Source of the DNA: JBKHHU01 sp046539045
GTDB taxonomy: Bacteria; Planctomycetota; Phycisphaerae; SM23-33
Length of the DNA stretch: 14,670 nt
Assembly: GCA_046539045.1 (NCBI GenBank)
Contig: JBKHHU010000071.1
Span: forward strand, 1 to 14,670
Reading direction: 5' to 3'
Positions 6,485 to 13,190 of this stretch are shown here, one piece after another. The translations under genes and the position numbers were made by a program. The first letter of the stretch is position 1. Every line of letters starts with the position of its first letter. The notes beneath the pieces were generated by a model, which saw only the letters and a list, made by a program, of their open reading frames with translations, was not told where the DNA came from and did not search any database.

Positions 6485-6514
6485 GCCGGCCGGGATCCAC
6501 GCATCCCGGTCGGC
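6485..6514 (+). other. Strong intercistronic hairpin
   Basis: GCCGGCCGGGAT (6485-6496) pairs with ATCCCGGTCGGC (6503-6514), a 12-bp stem with one G-U pair and a 6-nt loop. It lies 30 nt after the 6062 gene and 21 nt before the GAAAGGA of the next. There is no run of Ts, so it is a processing, stabilising or attenuating structure rather than a standard terminator. Confidence 0.5.
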
Positions 6515-6550
6515 GCTCTGTTGCGCACACCGTGCGAAAGGACCCCCATC

Positions 6551-6913
6551 ATGCCGAACCCAACAACTACCGTAGACGACCGTGCCGTCATCCGCATCGC
6601 ACGGCTGCTCGATCAGGCCGGCGAGTACAACCGCCGCGCGAAGCTCGGCCCCCGACAACACAGTCGCGGGCTGTACAAACGCAAGGACGCCATCTTGCAG
6701 CAGGTCCTCATTGAGGCGGCTGGCCAGTTCGTCATCGACTCCATACTCCGCGAGGAGCCGCTCATCCTTGGCGTCAGCCATCGCCATACCGCACGACGCT
6801 TCCACCTCCGGCCGGACCGACTCTCCCCCGAAACTCGCGCCATCATCAAGGCACTACCGAGGACCGGGACAGCCGCAGACGAAGAGGACAGCTGCGCAGG
6901 GGGCGCGTCATGA
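6551..6913 (+). CDS. Protein of unknown function (120 aa)
   Basis: Not recognised. The ATG follows GAAAGGA (6536-6542) by 8 nt. Mostly helical and basic: a helix at about 10-30 (RAVIRIARLLDQAGEYNRRA), a second with ILQQVLIEAAGQFVIDSILRE (about 48-68), then a His/Arg-rich patch SHRHTARRFHLRP. The C-terminus is acidic and Ala/Gly-rich. Its stop overlaps the next start (ATGA at 6910-6913), so the two are translationally coupled. Confidence 0.65.
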   Translation: MPNPTTTVDDRAVIRIARLLDQAGEYNRRAKLGPRQHSRGLYKRKDAILQQVLIEAAGQFVIDSILREEPLILGVSHRHTARRFHLRPDRLSPETRAIIKALPRTGTAADEEDSCAGGAS

Positions 6914-7074
6914 CGGATGGAAAGAAGGCGCCTCCCACGGAGCCGGACTCCATACAATCGGACCCATCTCCGCGAGAGGAACTCATTCGCCTGGTCGGGG
7001 AGTTGCTTGCCTGGCAGTGGCTGCAGAATCGCAATTCAGACCGGTCAGATCGCAAGGGCATCGACCCGCCTTGA
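6910..7074 (+). CDS. Small protein of unknown function (54 aa)
   Basis: Not recognised. It starts with the ATGA overlap to the preceding gene. A Pro/Ser/Asp-rich N-terminus is followed by a short amphipathic helix (EELIRLVGELLAWQWLQNR, about 24-42) and a basic tail. It begins MTDGKK, like MTDGSK of the MerR-like gene 60 nt downstream, probably by chance. It is the last gene before a likely promoter, so may end the operon. Confidence 0.5.
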   Translation: MTDGKKAPPTEPDSIQSDPSPREELIRLVGELLAWQWLQNRNSDRSDRKGIDPP

Positions 7075-7119
7075 CTTGGCAGCCGATCCCGTGTAGCCTG
7101 TAGATATCGACGTAGATAT
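7071..7119 (+). promoter_or_regulatory. Candidate promoter and direct-repeat operator of the MerR-like gene
   Basis: TTGACT (7071-7076) and TAGCCT (7094-7099) are separated by 17 bp, a good -35 and a weak -10. Two exact copies of GTAGATAT (7100-7107 and 7112-7119), 12 bp apart, sit directly between this box and the ribosome binding site TAAGGAG (7121-7127). That placement suits autoregulation by the encoded HTH protein. No experimental support. Confidence 0.45.
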
Positions 7120-7133
7120 GTAAGGAGCCGGCA

Positions 7134-7658
7134 ATGACGGATGGCAGCAAGGAACTCGACATCGACCAGATCGCGGAACGGACGGGCATCTCCGCCCGAG
7201 GCCTTAGGTACGTGGTTGACTATGACCTGCTGAACGCGGTGGTACCGTGGTTCCGGGCGCTGCACGCGAAGCGACGTGGCATCGCCCGAACGTTCCCGCC
7301 GTACTTCGCATTCCTGCTGTGCCTGGCCGCTTCCCTGCGAACGGCGAACCTGTCGCGGGAGCAACTGCAGACGGCACTACAGTTGCTTGCCGAGTGGCTC
7401 AAGCTGGTGACGAAAGGCCAGGACTATGCCCAGCGCCTCTACCCGCTCTTTGATGCAGCGGACAAGTTGGTGCTCGAAATCGGCGATGGTGAGTTCCTTC
7501 ACGCTGGGCGCAAGTCACGAACGAGGTCGGGTCTTCTGCCGGCCGGCGAACTGCCGTGGACACATCTTTCAGCCAAGCAGTCCGCAGCGGACGGCTACGT
7601 TCCCCTCGTTGTTAGCCGGATCGATGTGGCCGAGATTCGCCGACGTCTTCTGCCGTGA
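7134..7658 (+). CDS. MerR-like helix-turn-helix regulator
   Basis: A 174-residue protein. Residues 8-34 read as a MerR-type HTH start, LDIDQIAERTGISARGLRYVVDYDLL, matching the pattern of a helix-turn-helix followed by the RxLRYY..-LL wing. The MerR family binds promoters and either represses or activates. No Cys pairs for metal sensing are evident, and the C-terminal two thirds are helical, with a Ser/Thr/Arg-rich stretch at about 125-135, and unassigned. The start follows a strong TAAGGAG by 6 nt, and the gene seems to have its own promoter. It likely regulates the adjoining mobile-element genes, which is inference. Confidence 0.7.
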   Translation: MTDGSKELDIDQIAERTGISARGLRYVVDYDLLNAVVPWFRALHAKRRGIARTFPPYFAFLLCLAASLRTANLSREQLQTALQLLAEWLKLVTKGQDYAQRLYPLFDAADKLVLEIGDGEFLHAGRKSRTRSGLLPAGELPWTHLSAKQSAADGYVPLVVSRIDVAEIRRRLLP

Positions 7659-7692
7659 GTCAGGTTGCTGTTTTTTGTGGTAACATATCCAT

Positions 7693-8082
7693 ATGGGCAT
7701 GTCGGAACAGATGAGTGAGTGTAACAACAACCTGGCTTCCCCAACGGTTTCCAAAACGGAGCCCGTCAATAGCTACATGAGCCCCGAAGAGTTCGCGGCT
7801 CATTCGGGCCTGTCGCAGGCGACGGTCCGACGTCGGATCCGTGACGGCTCGTTGCCGCATGTGCAGCCGGGTGGGAAAGGCTGCCGGATCCTGATTCCTG
7901 TCAATGCGCTGGAGCGCATGCTCGATCAAACCCGCCTCGTGGATCCTGACGGTCAGATCCCGGGAACAGAAACAATCAAGCAGACGCAACCGTCACCAGA
8001 GGCCACGACCCGGCTATCGGGAGCGAAACCCAACTGGCGGGGAGCGTGGAGACATGGATATGCCAAAGAAGCGAAGCAATGA
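7693..8082 (+). CDS. Excisionase-like helix-turn-helix DNA-binding protein
   Basis: A 129-residue protein. Residues 28-77 form a compact HTH of the excisionase/HTH_17 type: MSPEEFAAHSGLSQATVRRRIRDGSLPHVQPGG, then RILIPVNALERML. Such proteins bind attachment-site DNA and set the direction of an integrase, or act as small regulators. The position directly before, and 29 nt overlapping, the recombinase gene supports excisionase. The C-terminal 50 residues are polar and low in structure. No good ribosome binding site precedes ATG 7693; in-frame ATGs at 7699 and 7711 are alternatives, the latter after CGGAACAG. Confidence 0.75.
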   Translation: MGMSEQMSECNNNLASPTVSKTEPVNSYMSPEEFAAHSGLSQATVRRRIRDGSLPHVQPGGKGCRILIPVNALERMLDQTRLVDPDGQIPGTETIKQTQPSPEATTRLSGAKPNWRGAWRHGYAKEAKQ

Positions 8083-9322
8083 CCAAATCCAGGCGGCCTA
8101 CTTCACATGGAAGTTCTACACACGAGACGGCGTATTCTACGCCGACGGACGTTCGAACCCGGTCAGTGCCGGCCGGCACTCGCTGGGTACGAGAGATAGG
8201 AAGGAAGCGCTGGAGTTGTTGCGGCAACTCGACGCTGTGATCGCCGTCCGCAAGGGACTGGCGGATAAGAGCATTCTCTCCGATGACTCGCTGGCCATGC
8301 CGCTGTTGTCAATCGAGGATGGCGTCCGTCAATACCTCGACTACGTGGCCCGACCGGCCGTCGCCGGCGGAGTCAGCAAGAAGACGAGGCAACGATATGC
8401 CTGTGTGTTCGACAAGTTCACACAGTTCGCACACGGCCGGGGAATCCGCTACTGGCAGGATGTGAATCAGCGCACGCTGGAGGCATACGGGCGATGGTTG
8501 GAGGAGGAAGAGTACTCCTACCGGACGCAGTATCTTGAATTGACGACACTCAAGCAGGCCGTCAATTGGATGGCAGACCCGCAGCAGAACTTGTTGCCGG
8601 ATTCGGCAGCAGTCCACATGCGACTGGCCAAGCCGTCTGACGAGTCGGACACCTATTGCTATGCCGAGGAGGAGGTGGCGGCCATGCTGGGCCATTGCTT
8701 TGCCACTGATGGACTGGGGTGCATGGGCGAGTTGATCGCCACGCTCGCCTATACCGGCATGCGGATTGGCGAGGCCGCCCAACTTCGCTGGGAGCATGTC
8801 GATGCGGAAACCGGTACGATCCGGATCGTCGACGAAAGCCGCGGCGGTACGCGCAGACGAAAGTCCGCCGCTTCGACAAAGAATCACAGCAGCCGCGTCG
8901 TGCCCATCCATCCGCATCTGCAGGATATCCTGCAGAGGATGTCACGCCATCCTGACGGACGCGTCTTCCACGGCCCGCGCGGCGGCGCACTTAAGCCCGA
9001 CACGGCCCGCAACATTCTGAGGCGTAGTGTGCTGGCCCCGCTGGCCGACAAGTTCCCGGCGCACGGCAAAGGTCACAGCTTCATCGATGGGCGGTTGCAC
9101 AGCTTTCGACACTTCGCCTGCAGCAAGTGGGCACGCGAAGGGATTGGCGAACTGGTCGTGCGACAGTGGCTCGGCCACAAGTCCAGCGAGATCGTCCGCC
9201 GGTACTTCCACCTCAACGACCCACAAGCTCGAGCCCAGATGCAGAAAATCAGGACGGTGCATGAAGTCGCAGACAAGACGACCTCACCGGTGGAGACAGC
9301 AACCCCCGGTAACGACAGATGA
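8054..9322 (+). CDS. Tyrosine recombinase / site-specific integrase
   Basis: A 422-residue integrase that probably moves the island in and out of the tRNA-Ser gene. All catalytic residues can be placed: Arg237 (TGMRIGEAAQLRW), Lys276 (STKNHSSR), His349 and Arg352 (HSFRH), His375 (WLGHKSS) and nucleophile Tyr384 (RRYFHL). An N-terminal AP2-like/arm-binding part (about 1-85) and a SAM-like core-binding domain (86-180) precede it. ATG 8054 follows GGAG by 9 nt and overlaps the HTH gene by 29 nt; ATG 8060 is close behind. It is intact and likely active. Family, level of activity and target are inferred from motifs and context. Confidence 0.95.
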   Translation: MDMPKKRSNDQIQAAYFTWKFYTRDGVFYADGRSNPVSAGRHSLGTRDRKEALELLRQLDAVIAVRKGLADKSILSDDSLAMPLLSIEDGVRQYLDYVARPAVAGGVSKKTRQRYACVFDKFTQFAHGRGIRYWQDVNQRTLEAYGRWLEEEEYSYRTQYLELTTLKQAVNWMADPQQNLLPDSAAVHMRLAKPSDESDTYCYAEEEVAAMLGHCFATDGLGCMGELIATLAYTGMRIGEAAQLRWEHVDAETGTIRIVDESRGGTRRRKSAASTKNHSSRVVPIHPHLQDILQRMSRHPDGRVFHGPRGGALKPDTARNILRRSVLAPLADKFPAHGKGHSFIDGRLHSFRHFACSKWAREGIGELVVRQWLGHKSSEIVRRYFHLNDPQARAQMQKIRTVHEVADKTTSPVETATPGNDR

Positions 9323-9337
9323 AAACGGTCGGTATCG

Positions 9338-9357
9338 CAGCGACTGCGTAGTCGCTG
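9338..9357 (+). other. Hairpin after the integrase gene
   Basis: CAGCGACT and AGTCGCTG form a perfect 8-bp stem with a 4-nt loop (GCGT), 15 nt after the integrase stop. No T-tract follows, so termination would be weak or need other factors. The hairpin may instead cap the transcript. Confidence 0.45.
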
Positions 9358-9528
9358 GCTGGATCGGCCAAACTAACGAGAAGACGCCCACAGGCGGGCG
9401 CGAACGACGCCGGAAAACCCGGCAGAACAGAGCCGTGAGAACCGAAGAATCCACACCCCTCGCTGCCGTACCGCATTGCCGAAACCAAACCGGCGAGCCG
9501 ATCGCAACCTGCTCGTCGCGATGGCTGA

Positions 9529-9561
9529 TTGACACAGTTTTGGCACAGTCGACTGTGTCAA
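9529..9561. repeat. Compound palindrome near the island boundary
   Basis: TTGACACAGT (9529-9538) is the exact reverse complement of ACTGTGTCAA (9552-9561). Nested inside is a perfect 14-bp palindrome CACAGTCGACTGTG (9544-9557). The element lies about 60 bp from the tRNA 3' end and about 200 bp from the integrase stop, where arm-type integrase or accessory-protein sites would be expected. Confidence 0.6.
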
Positions 9562-9565
9562 TGAA

Positions 9566-9612
9566 AGCACCCCTCGGAAGGCCCTGTAAACATTGGCCCA
9601 ACGAGGGGTGCT
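9566..9612 (-). terminator. Possible terminator downstream of tRNA-Ser
   Basis: Perfect 11-bp arms AGCACCCCTCG (9566-9576) and CGAGGGGTGCT (9602-9612) with a 25-nt loop. Read on the minus strand, the stem follows the tRNA by 10 nt and is followed by TTTCATT, a weak T-tract. The large loop is unusual for an intrinsic terminator, and the repeat could instead be part of the attachment region. Confidence 0.45.
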
Positions 9613-9622
9613 CGTCAAGGAA

Positions 9623-9660
9623 CGGAGAGGGTGGGATTCGAACCCACGGAACCACGAAGG
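9623..9660. other. Putative attachment site (right end of the island) in tRNA-Ser
   Basis: Tyrosine integrases commonly recombine at the 3' portion of a tRNA gene and restore it by a duplicated core. Here an intact tRNA-Ser has its 3' end facing an intact integrase 300 bp away, with conserved Tad genes on the other side. No second copy of this core occurs in the window, so the other end would lie left of position 1. The extent given is arbitrary (T-arm and acceptor). Confidence 0.4.
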
Positions 9661-9708
9661 TTCACTGGTTTTCGAAACCAGCCCGATCGGCCACTCCGGC
9701 ACCTCTCC
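9623..9708 (-). tRNA. tRNA-Ser, anticodon CGA
   Basis: Reading the minus strand, a 7-bp acceptor stem (GGAGAGG with CCTCTCC) encloses a D-arm, the anticodon stem CTGGT/ACCAG with loop TTCGAAA (anticodon CGA, reading UCG), a long variable arm built around GAACCTTCGTGGTTC, and a T-arm with GGTTCGAATCC. The long variable arm is typical of class II tRNAs such as Ser. The discriminator is G and no CCA is encoded. The 3' end faces the integrase. Confidence 0.95.
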
Positions 9709-9738
9709 GGGTTGTCCTGCGGGGTACAAGACGGCGGG

Positions 9739-9755
9739 TCCCCGCAAAGCGGGGA
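9739..9755. other. Perfect hairpin 5' of tRNA-Ser
   Basis: TCCCCGC and GCGGGGA form a 7-bp stem around a 3-nt loop, 31 bp upstream of the tRNA 5' end. On the plus strand it is followed by ATTCTAGAGATTCT. It may be a leader structure of the tRNA transcript or a terminator of plus-strand read-through from the island into the Tad locus. No clear promoter for cpaF was found in 9756-9951. Confidence 0.4.
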
Positions 9756-9951
9756 TTCTAGAGATTCTGCGGTAACGATGCAAGACCGCTCTGCATTTCG
9801 GAGTTTTGCCCGTCTTGCTCCGGCCTCCTTGCCGAAGTACACTCAGAGAAATTCCCCGACTTTTGCGAGATAATCCGCCGGGAACTGCGTTTAAGCAATG
9901 GTTGGGCGAGCGGCCGATAGGCTCACGTTCGCCCTCAATCGAGGTAGTCGT

Positions 9952-11067
9952 ATGGCGAAGTTGCAGATCTTCGAAGCTACGGTCGAGCACTTTCTGGGCC
10001 CGATCCTCTCTTTCATGCGCGACGAAACCGTCGCCGAAGTCATGGTCAACGGTCCCGACGAGATCTACGTCGAACGCCAGGGACAACTGGTAAAGACCTA
10101 TGCCCGCTTCGAGGACGAAGAGACGCTGCTGTCTGCCGTCAATAACGTGCTGCAGTACACCGGCAAGCGTCTGGACCCGGAGAACCCGCTGATCGACTCC
10201 CGCCTGCCCGACGGCAGCCGCGTGCACGTGGTGCTGGCACCGCCGTCGCGTCACGGCGTGTGCATGACCATCCGCAAGTTCGCCCGCCAGATGTTCGATG
10301 CCGACCATCTCGAGGAACTCGGCACCTGGACCCCCGAGGTCCGCGAATTCCTCAACATCTGCGTGATGGCCGAGAAGAATGTCCTGGTCTCGGGCGGCAC
10401 CTCCAGCGGTAAGACCTGCCTTCTGAACGTCTTGAGCGGCTTCGTGCCGAATCACCAGCGGATCGTGGTCATCGAGGACTCTGCCGAGTTGGAACTGCAG
10501 CAGGACCACGTGATCGGGCTGGAAGCCCGCCACGCCGACCGGTGGGGACGCGGGGAGGTCACCATCCGCGATCTTTTCCGCTCGTCGCTGCGGCTGCGGC
10601 CTGACCGCATCATCATCGGCGAGGTCCGCGGCGGCGAGGCGCTGGACATGATCCAGGCGATGACGTCCGGGCATGCCGGGAGCATGTCCACGCTGCACGC
10701 GAACATGCCGATGGATGCCCTCAACCGCCTGGAAACACTGGCGATGATGAGCAAGGTGGAGTTGCCGCTGTACGCGATGCGGGCGCAAATTGCTTCTGCA
10801 ATTGACGTTGTGGTTCAGGTAACGCGATTCAACGACGGCCGACGCGGGCTGACGCAGGTTTCGGAAGTGCTTCCGCTCGGTGATGACGGGAAGTATCGCA
10901 TGCAGGATGTATACCTGTACACGCTGGAGGATGACGAGGCCGGTCACCGCGGGCAGGGCAAGCTGACCTGGACGGGCAAAAAGTCGCTGACGGCCCGCGA
11001 GCCGAAGGTGCGCATACTTCGTGACATGTGGAACTTAACGAAACCGGTCTTTGAAACCGATTCTTAA
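9952..11067 (+). CDS. cpaF: Tad pilus assembly/secretion ATPase CpaF (TadA)
   Basis: A 371-residue hexameric ATPase that drives Flp/Tad pilin polymerisation at the inner membrane. Motifs of the type II/IV secretion ATPase family are complete: Walker A GGTSSGKT (148-155), Asp box VVIEDSAEL (172-180), Walker B with Glu224 in RPDRIIIGEVRGGE, and His box TSGHAGSMSTLHAN (238-251). The N-terminal DETVAEVMVNGPDEIYVE is typical of CpaF. The ATG at 9952 has GAGG (9941-9944) 7 nt upstream; an in-frame ATG at 9898 adds 18 residues without a ribosome binding site and lacks family character. It lacks the long N-terminal extension of many CpaF proteins. First of the plus-strand Tad genes. Confidence 0.95.
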   Translation: MAKLQIFEATVEHFLGPILSFMRDETVAEVMVNGPDEIYVERQGQLVKTYARFEDEETLLSAVNNVLQYTGKRLDPENPLIDSRLPDGSRVHVVLAPPSRHGVCMTIRKFARQMFDADHLEELGTWTPEVREFLNICVMAEKNVLVSGGTSSGKTCLLNVLSGFVPNHQRIVVIEDSAELELQQDHVIGLEARHADRWGRGEVTIRDLFRSSLRLRPDRIIIGEVRGGEALDMIQAMTSGHAGSMSTLHANMPMDALNRLETLAMMSKVELPLYAMRAQIASAIDVVVQVTRFNDGRRGLTQVSEVLPLGDDGKYRMQDVYLYTLEDDEAGHRGQGKLTWTGKKSLTAREPKVRILRDMWNLTKPVFETDS

Positions 11068-11080
11068 GACAGAGAAGAAA

Positions 11081-11097
11081 TTCGGGGTATCCCCGAA
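11081..11097 (+). other. Hairpin between cpaF and the first prepilin gene
   Basis: TTCGGGG and CCCCGAA form a perfect 7-bp stem with loop TAT, 13 nt after cpaF and 30 nt before the prepilin ATG. No U-run follows. A TACAAT box at 11112-11117 lies just beyond. Pilin genes are often expressed far above their ATPase, so this could be a processing point or a separate promoter region, which is inference. Confidence 0.4.
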
Positions 11098-11127
11098 CAA
11101 GAGCTGTGCGGTACAATTAATAACAGT

Positions 11128-11313
11128 ATGACGGACCTTAAACAGGCAATTCGTGCGTTGCACGCCGACCAGCGCGGCCAAAGCATCATCGAGTGGACGC
11201 TGCTGCTGGTTGCCTTTGGGATTCCGATCATTTTCGTATTCGGTGTGCTTCTGTCCGCGTTGGCGGAGCACTACAGAATGGTGAGTTTTCTTGTGACCTT
11301 GCCGTTTCCCTGA
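11128..11313 (+). CDS. Flp/Tad-type prepilin-like protein (short)
   Basis: A 61-residue protein with a class III (Flp-type) prepilin signal: a basic leader of 17 residues ending at Gly17, then QSIIEW with Glu at +5 (residue 22), followed by a hydrophobic helix (about 23-45). The +6 residue is Trp where Flp pilins usually have Tyr. Cleavage by the CpaA/TadV peptidase (11639) is expected after Gly17. No good ribosome binding site precedes the ATG. It may be a minor pilin or a TadE-type pseudopilin; the short polar tail fits Flp. Confidence 0.75.
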   Translation: MTDLKQAIRALHADQRGQSIIEWTLLLVAFGIPIIFVFGVLLSALAEHYRMVSFLVTLPFP

Positions 11314-11371
11314 GGGTCAGCAGGAGACGGGCGTGAGGGACCAACTACCCCTGACCCGAGGACATGTTCAG

Positions 11372-11575
11372 ATGAAGGCACTCTGGAGTAGAATGAAGGC
11401 GCTGCACAATGATGAAGGCGGCGCAGACATGGTCGAGTACATCCTGGTGATTGCCGCCATCGCACTTCCGCTGCTGGCGGTGGTGATCTGGTTCTGGAAG
11501 GACATCTCCCGCGAAGCTTCCGAGTGGTGGGAGAAGGCCAAGGGCCAGGAAGGCACCAACCCCGACGAGTATTAA
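11372..11575 (+). CDS. Flp-type major prepilin candidate
   Basis: A 67-residue protein with leader MKALWSRMKALHNDEGG, cleavage expected after Gly17, then ADMVEYILVIAAI with the canonical Glu22-Tyr23 (+5/+6) of Flp pilins and one hydrophobic helix to about 43. The tail is charged (EWWEKAKGQEG). ATG 11372 follows GAGG (11358-11361) by 10 nt; an in-frame GTG at 11333 would add 13 residues not seen in Flp leaders, and ATG 11393 would shorten the leader. It is the best match for the main structural subunit of the pilus. Confidence 0.88.
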   Translation: MKALWSRMKALHNDEGGADMVEYILVIAAIALPLLAVVIWFWKDISREASEWWEKAKGQEGTNPDEY

Positions 11576-11638
11576 CCGACCTTGGCAGGCAGCATGGACG
11601 GGCTTTGGCTTCGATGACGCGCATGCAAAGGGACCTCC

Positions 11639-12220
11639 ATGCCGCTTGACTGGACTTACGCGTGGGCGATCTGCGTGACGGGCGTTGTCCTGGTGACAGC
11701 GTCCGTCACCGATGTCCGCCGCGGAATGATTTACAACTGGTTGACCTACCCCGCCTGCCTGGTGGGGCTCGTCGGGCATACGATGGTCGGCGGGCTTACC
11801 GGGGAGGCGAATACCTCCATCGGGCTGGTCGGTTCGCTGCTGGGATTGCTGGTCGGGTTCGGGCCCATGCTCATCGCCTGGCTCGCCGGCGGCATCAACG
11901 GCGGGGACGCCAAGCTCATGGGGGCCGTCGGAGCGCTGACGGGTTGGCCGTTCACGCTCTCGGCGATGTTCTACGGGTTCGCCGCCGCGGCGCTTCTCTC
12001 GGTGGCGGTGATGATCCGCCGGCGGATCTTCCTGGCGACGATGAAGCGGATACTCCGGTTCCTCTACCTGAGCGTCTCGCCCAATCGACCGGGCGATCCG
12101 TCCACGCCCGAGAGTCCGAAGATTCCCTTCGGGTTGGCGCTGTGCATCGGGTCGGCGGCGGCTTGTGTGGAGTTCTTCCTGCTGGGCAAGGATGCGTTTG
12201 CCTGGCCCTTCGGCGGGTAA
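11639..12220 (+). CDS. cpaA: Prepilin peptidase CpaA/TadV (A24 family)
   Basis: A 193-residue integral membrane aspartic protease that removes leader peptides from Flp prepilins. The catalytic aspartates are Asp25 in TDVRRGMIYN and Asp90 in the diagnostic GGDAKLMGAVGA. Membrane segments are evident at about 7-21, 36-52, 60-82, 95-120 and 162-180. Between the last two is a cytosolic loop (about 127-160) including a Pro-rich section. The gene has AAGGGACC (11628-11635) 3 nt before the ATG, 63 bp after the second prepilin gene. Confidence 0.93.
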   Translation: MPLDWTYAWAICVTGVVLVTASVTDVRRGMIYNWLTYPACLVGLVGHTMVGGLTGEANTSIGLVGSLLGLLVGFGPMLIAWLAGGINGGDAKLMGAVGALTGWPFTLSAMFYGFAAAALLSVAVMIRRRIFLATMKRILRFLYLSVSPNRPGDPSTPESPKIPFGLALCIGSAAACVEFFLLGKDAFAWPFGG

Positions 12221-12224
12221 GCCT

Positions 12225-13175
12225 ATGGCTGCATCGGACGTACAATCAACCGGGCGGGAGCGATCGGCTTTGCCGGGCGTCGCCTGGATTCTCGCAGCCG
12301 CGCTGCTGGTGATCGCCGTTTTCCTGGTTCTTCTCAGCGGTGGATGGGTTGCGCTGCGGCACGGGCAGGACGCCTGGGTCTCGGCCGCGTTGGGTTCGAA
12401 GCTTTTCGTGACCTGCGGGGCGATTCTCCTGGGTTGCCTGGCGGGCATCGCGCTGCTGGGGGCGAGCGTGTGGCAGGCCGGGCGAACCCAGCGCAAACGC
12501 CCCCGCGACGGTCAGAGCGGGGCGGCGATCCTGGAATTCACGATCATCATCCCGATCATCGGATCGCTGGCGATGGTCATGGTGCAGGCCGCCTTCCTGA
12601 TGGGCGGCAACCTGTGCGTTCACTACGCGGCCTACTGTGCGGCCCGGGCGGCGGTAGTGCAGGTTCCCCGCGACTACAGCGACATCGGCGAGGACCCCAA
12701 CGTGCTGGGGCATCCGGACGGGTCGAAGAAGTTCATGCGCATCAAGGATGCCGCCATCTGGGCGGTCATGCCCGTCTCCGCCGGCGGAGAGGACATTCCC
12801 GACGGGTACGACGCCGGGCTGACCGGCGAACTGGAGGCGATGTTCACCCGCTACGGCAAGGACGCCCCGGGCTGGCTGGACGACCGCATCAAGCGGAAGT
12901 TCGACTATGCCACCGGGCACACCTTCGTGGAGGTCGACCCTCCGGCCAACGGCGAGCGGTACGAGGTGCACGAGGACATCCGCGTGAAGGTGGAGCACAC
13001 GCTGTACATGTCCGTCCCGTACGCCAATTGGTTGTTCGCCAAACTGGACGACGACGGGGTGGAGTTGGACTTCGGCGAGGGCGAGTACGGCATGATTATC
13101 CGCGCGACCTGCTTCATGCCCAACGAAGGGCAGCAGGATTACGTGGACGTCGAGGTATTCGATACGCGAGAATAG
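12225..13175 (+). CDS. TadE-like pilus protein with two extra N-terminal membrane segments
   Basis: A 316-residue protein. TadE/TadG pseudopilins carry a prepilin-like motif and a single membrane helix followed by an extracellular domain. Here the motif is internal: GQSGAAILEFTIIIP with Gly99 and Glu104 at +5, then a membrane helix to about 126. The body (130-316) is mixed alpha/beta and contains WLFAKLDDDGVELDFGEGEY and a C-terminal MIIRATCFMP strand. Before it, residues 20-40 and 60-82 are two additional membrane segments and 85-97 a basic stretch (RTQRKRPRDGQ). The start ATG lies 4 nt after the cpaA stop. Whether the prepilin peptidase cleaves at the internal motif is unknown. Confidence 0.8.
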   Translation: MAASDVQSTGRERSALPGVAWILAAALLVIAVFLVLLSGGWVALRHGQDAWVSAALGSKLFVTCGAILLGCLAGIALLGASVWQAGRTQRKRPRDGQSGAAILEFTIIIPIIGSLAMVMVQAAFLMGGNLCVHYAAYCAARAAVVQVPRDYSDIGEDPNVLGHPDGSKKFMRIKDAAIWAVMPVSAGGEDIPDGYDAGLTGELEAMFTRYGKDAPGWLDDRIKRKFDYATGHTFVEVDPPANGERYEVHEDIRVKVEHTLYMSVPYANWLFAKLDDDGVELDFGEGEYGMIIRATCFMPNEGQQDYVDVEVFDTRE

Positions 13176-13190
13176 ACACACGAGGCGAGA

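Noticed and set aside
9566..9612. IS element terminal inverted repeats
   Set aside because: The arms enclose only 25 nt and no transposase. A terminator or attachment-region stem explains them better.
9373..10947. A 524-codon open frame on the minus strand
   Set aside because: It runs antisense to cpaF and through the tRNA. The product is His/Arg-rich with no family motif. cpaF has complete motifs on the plus strand, so this frame is a GC-driven shadow.
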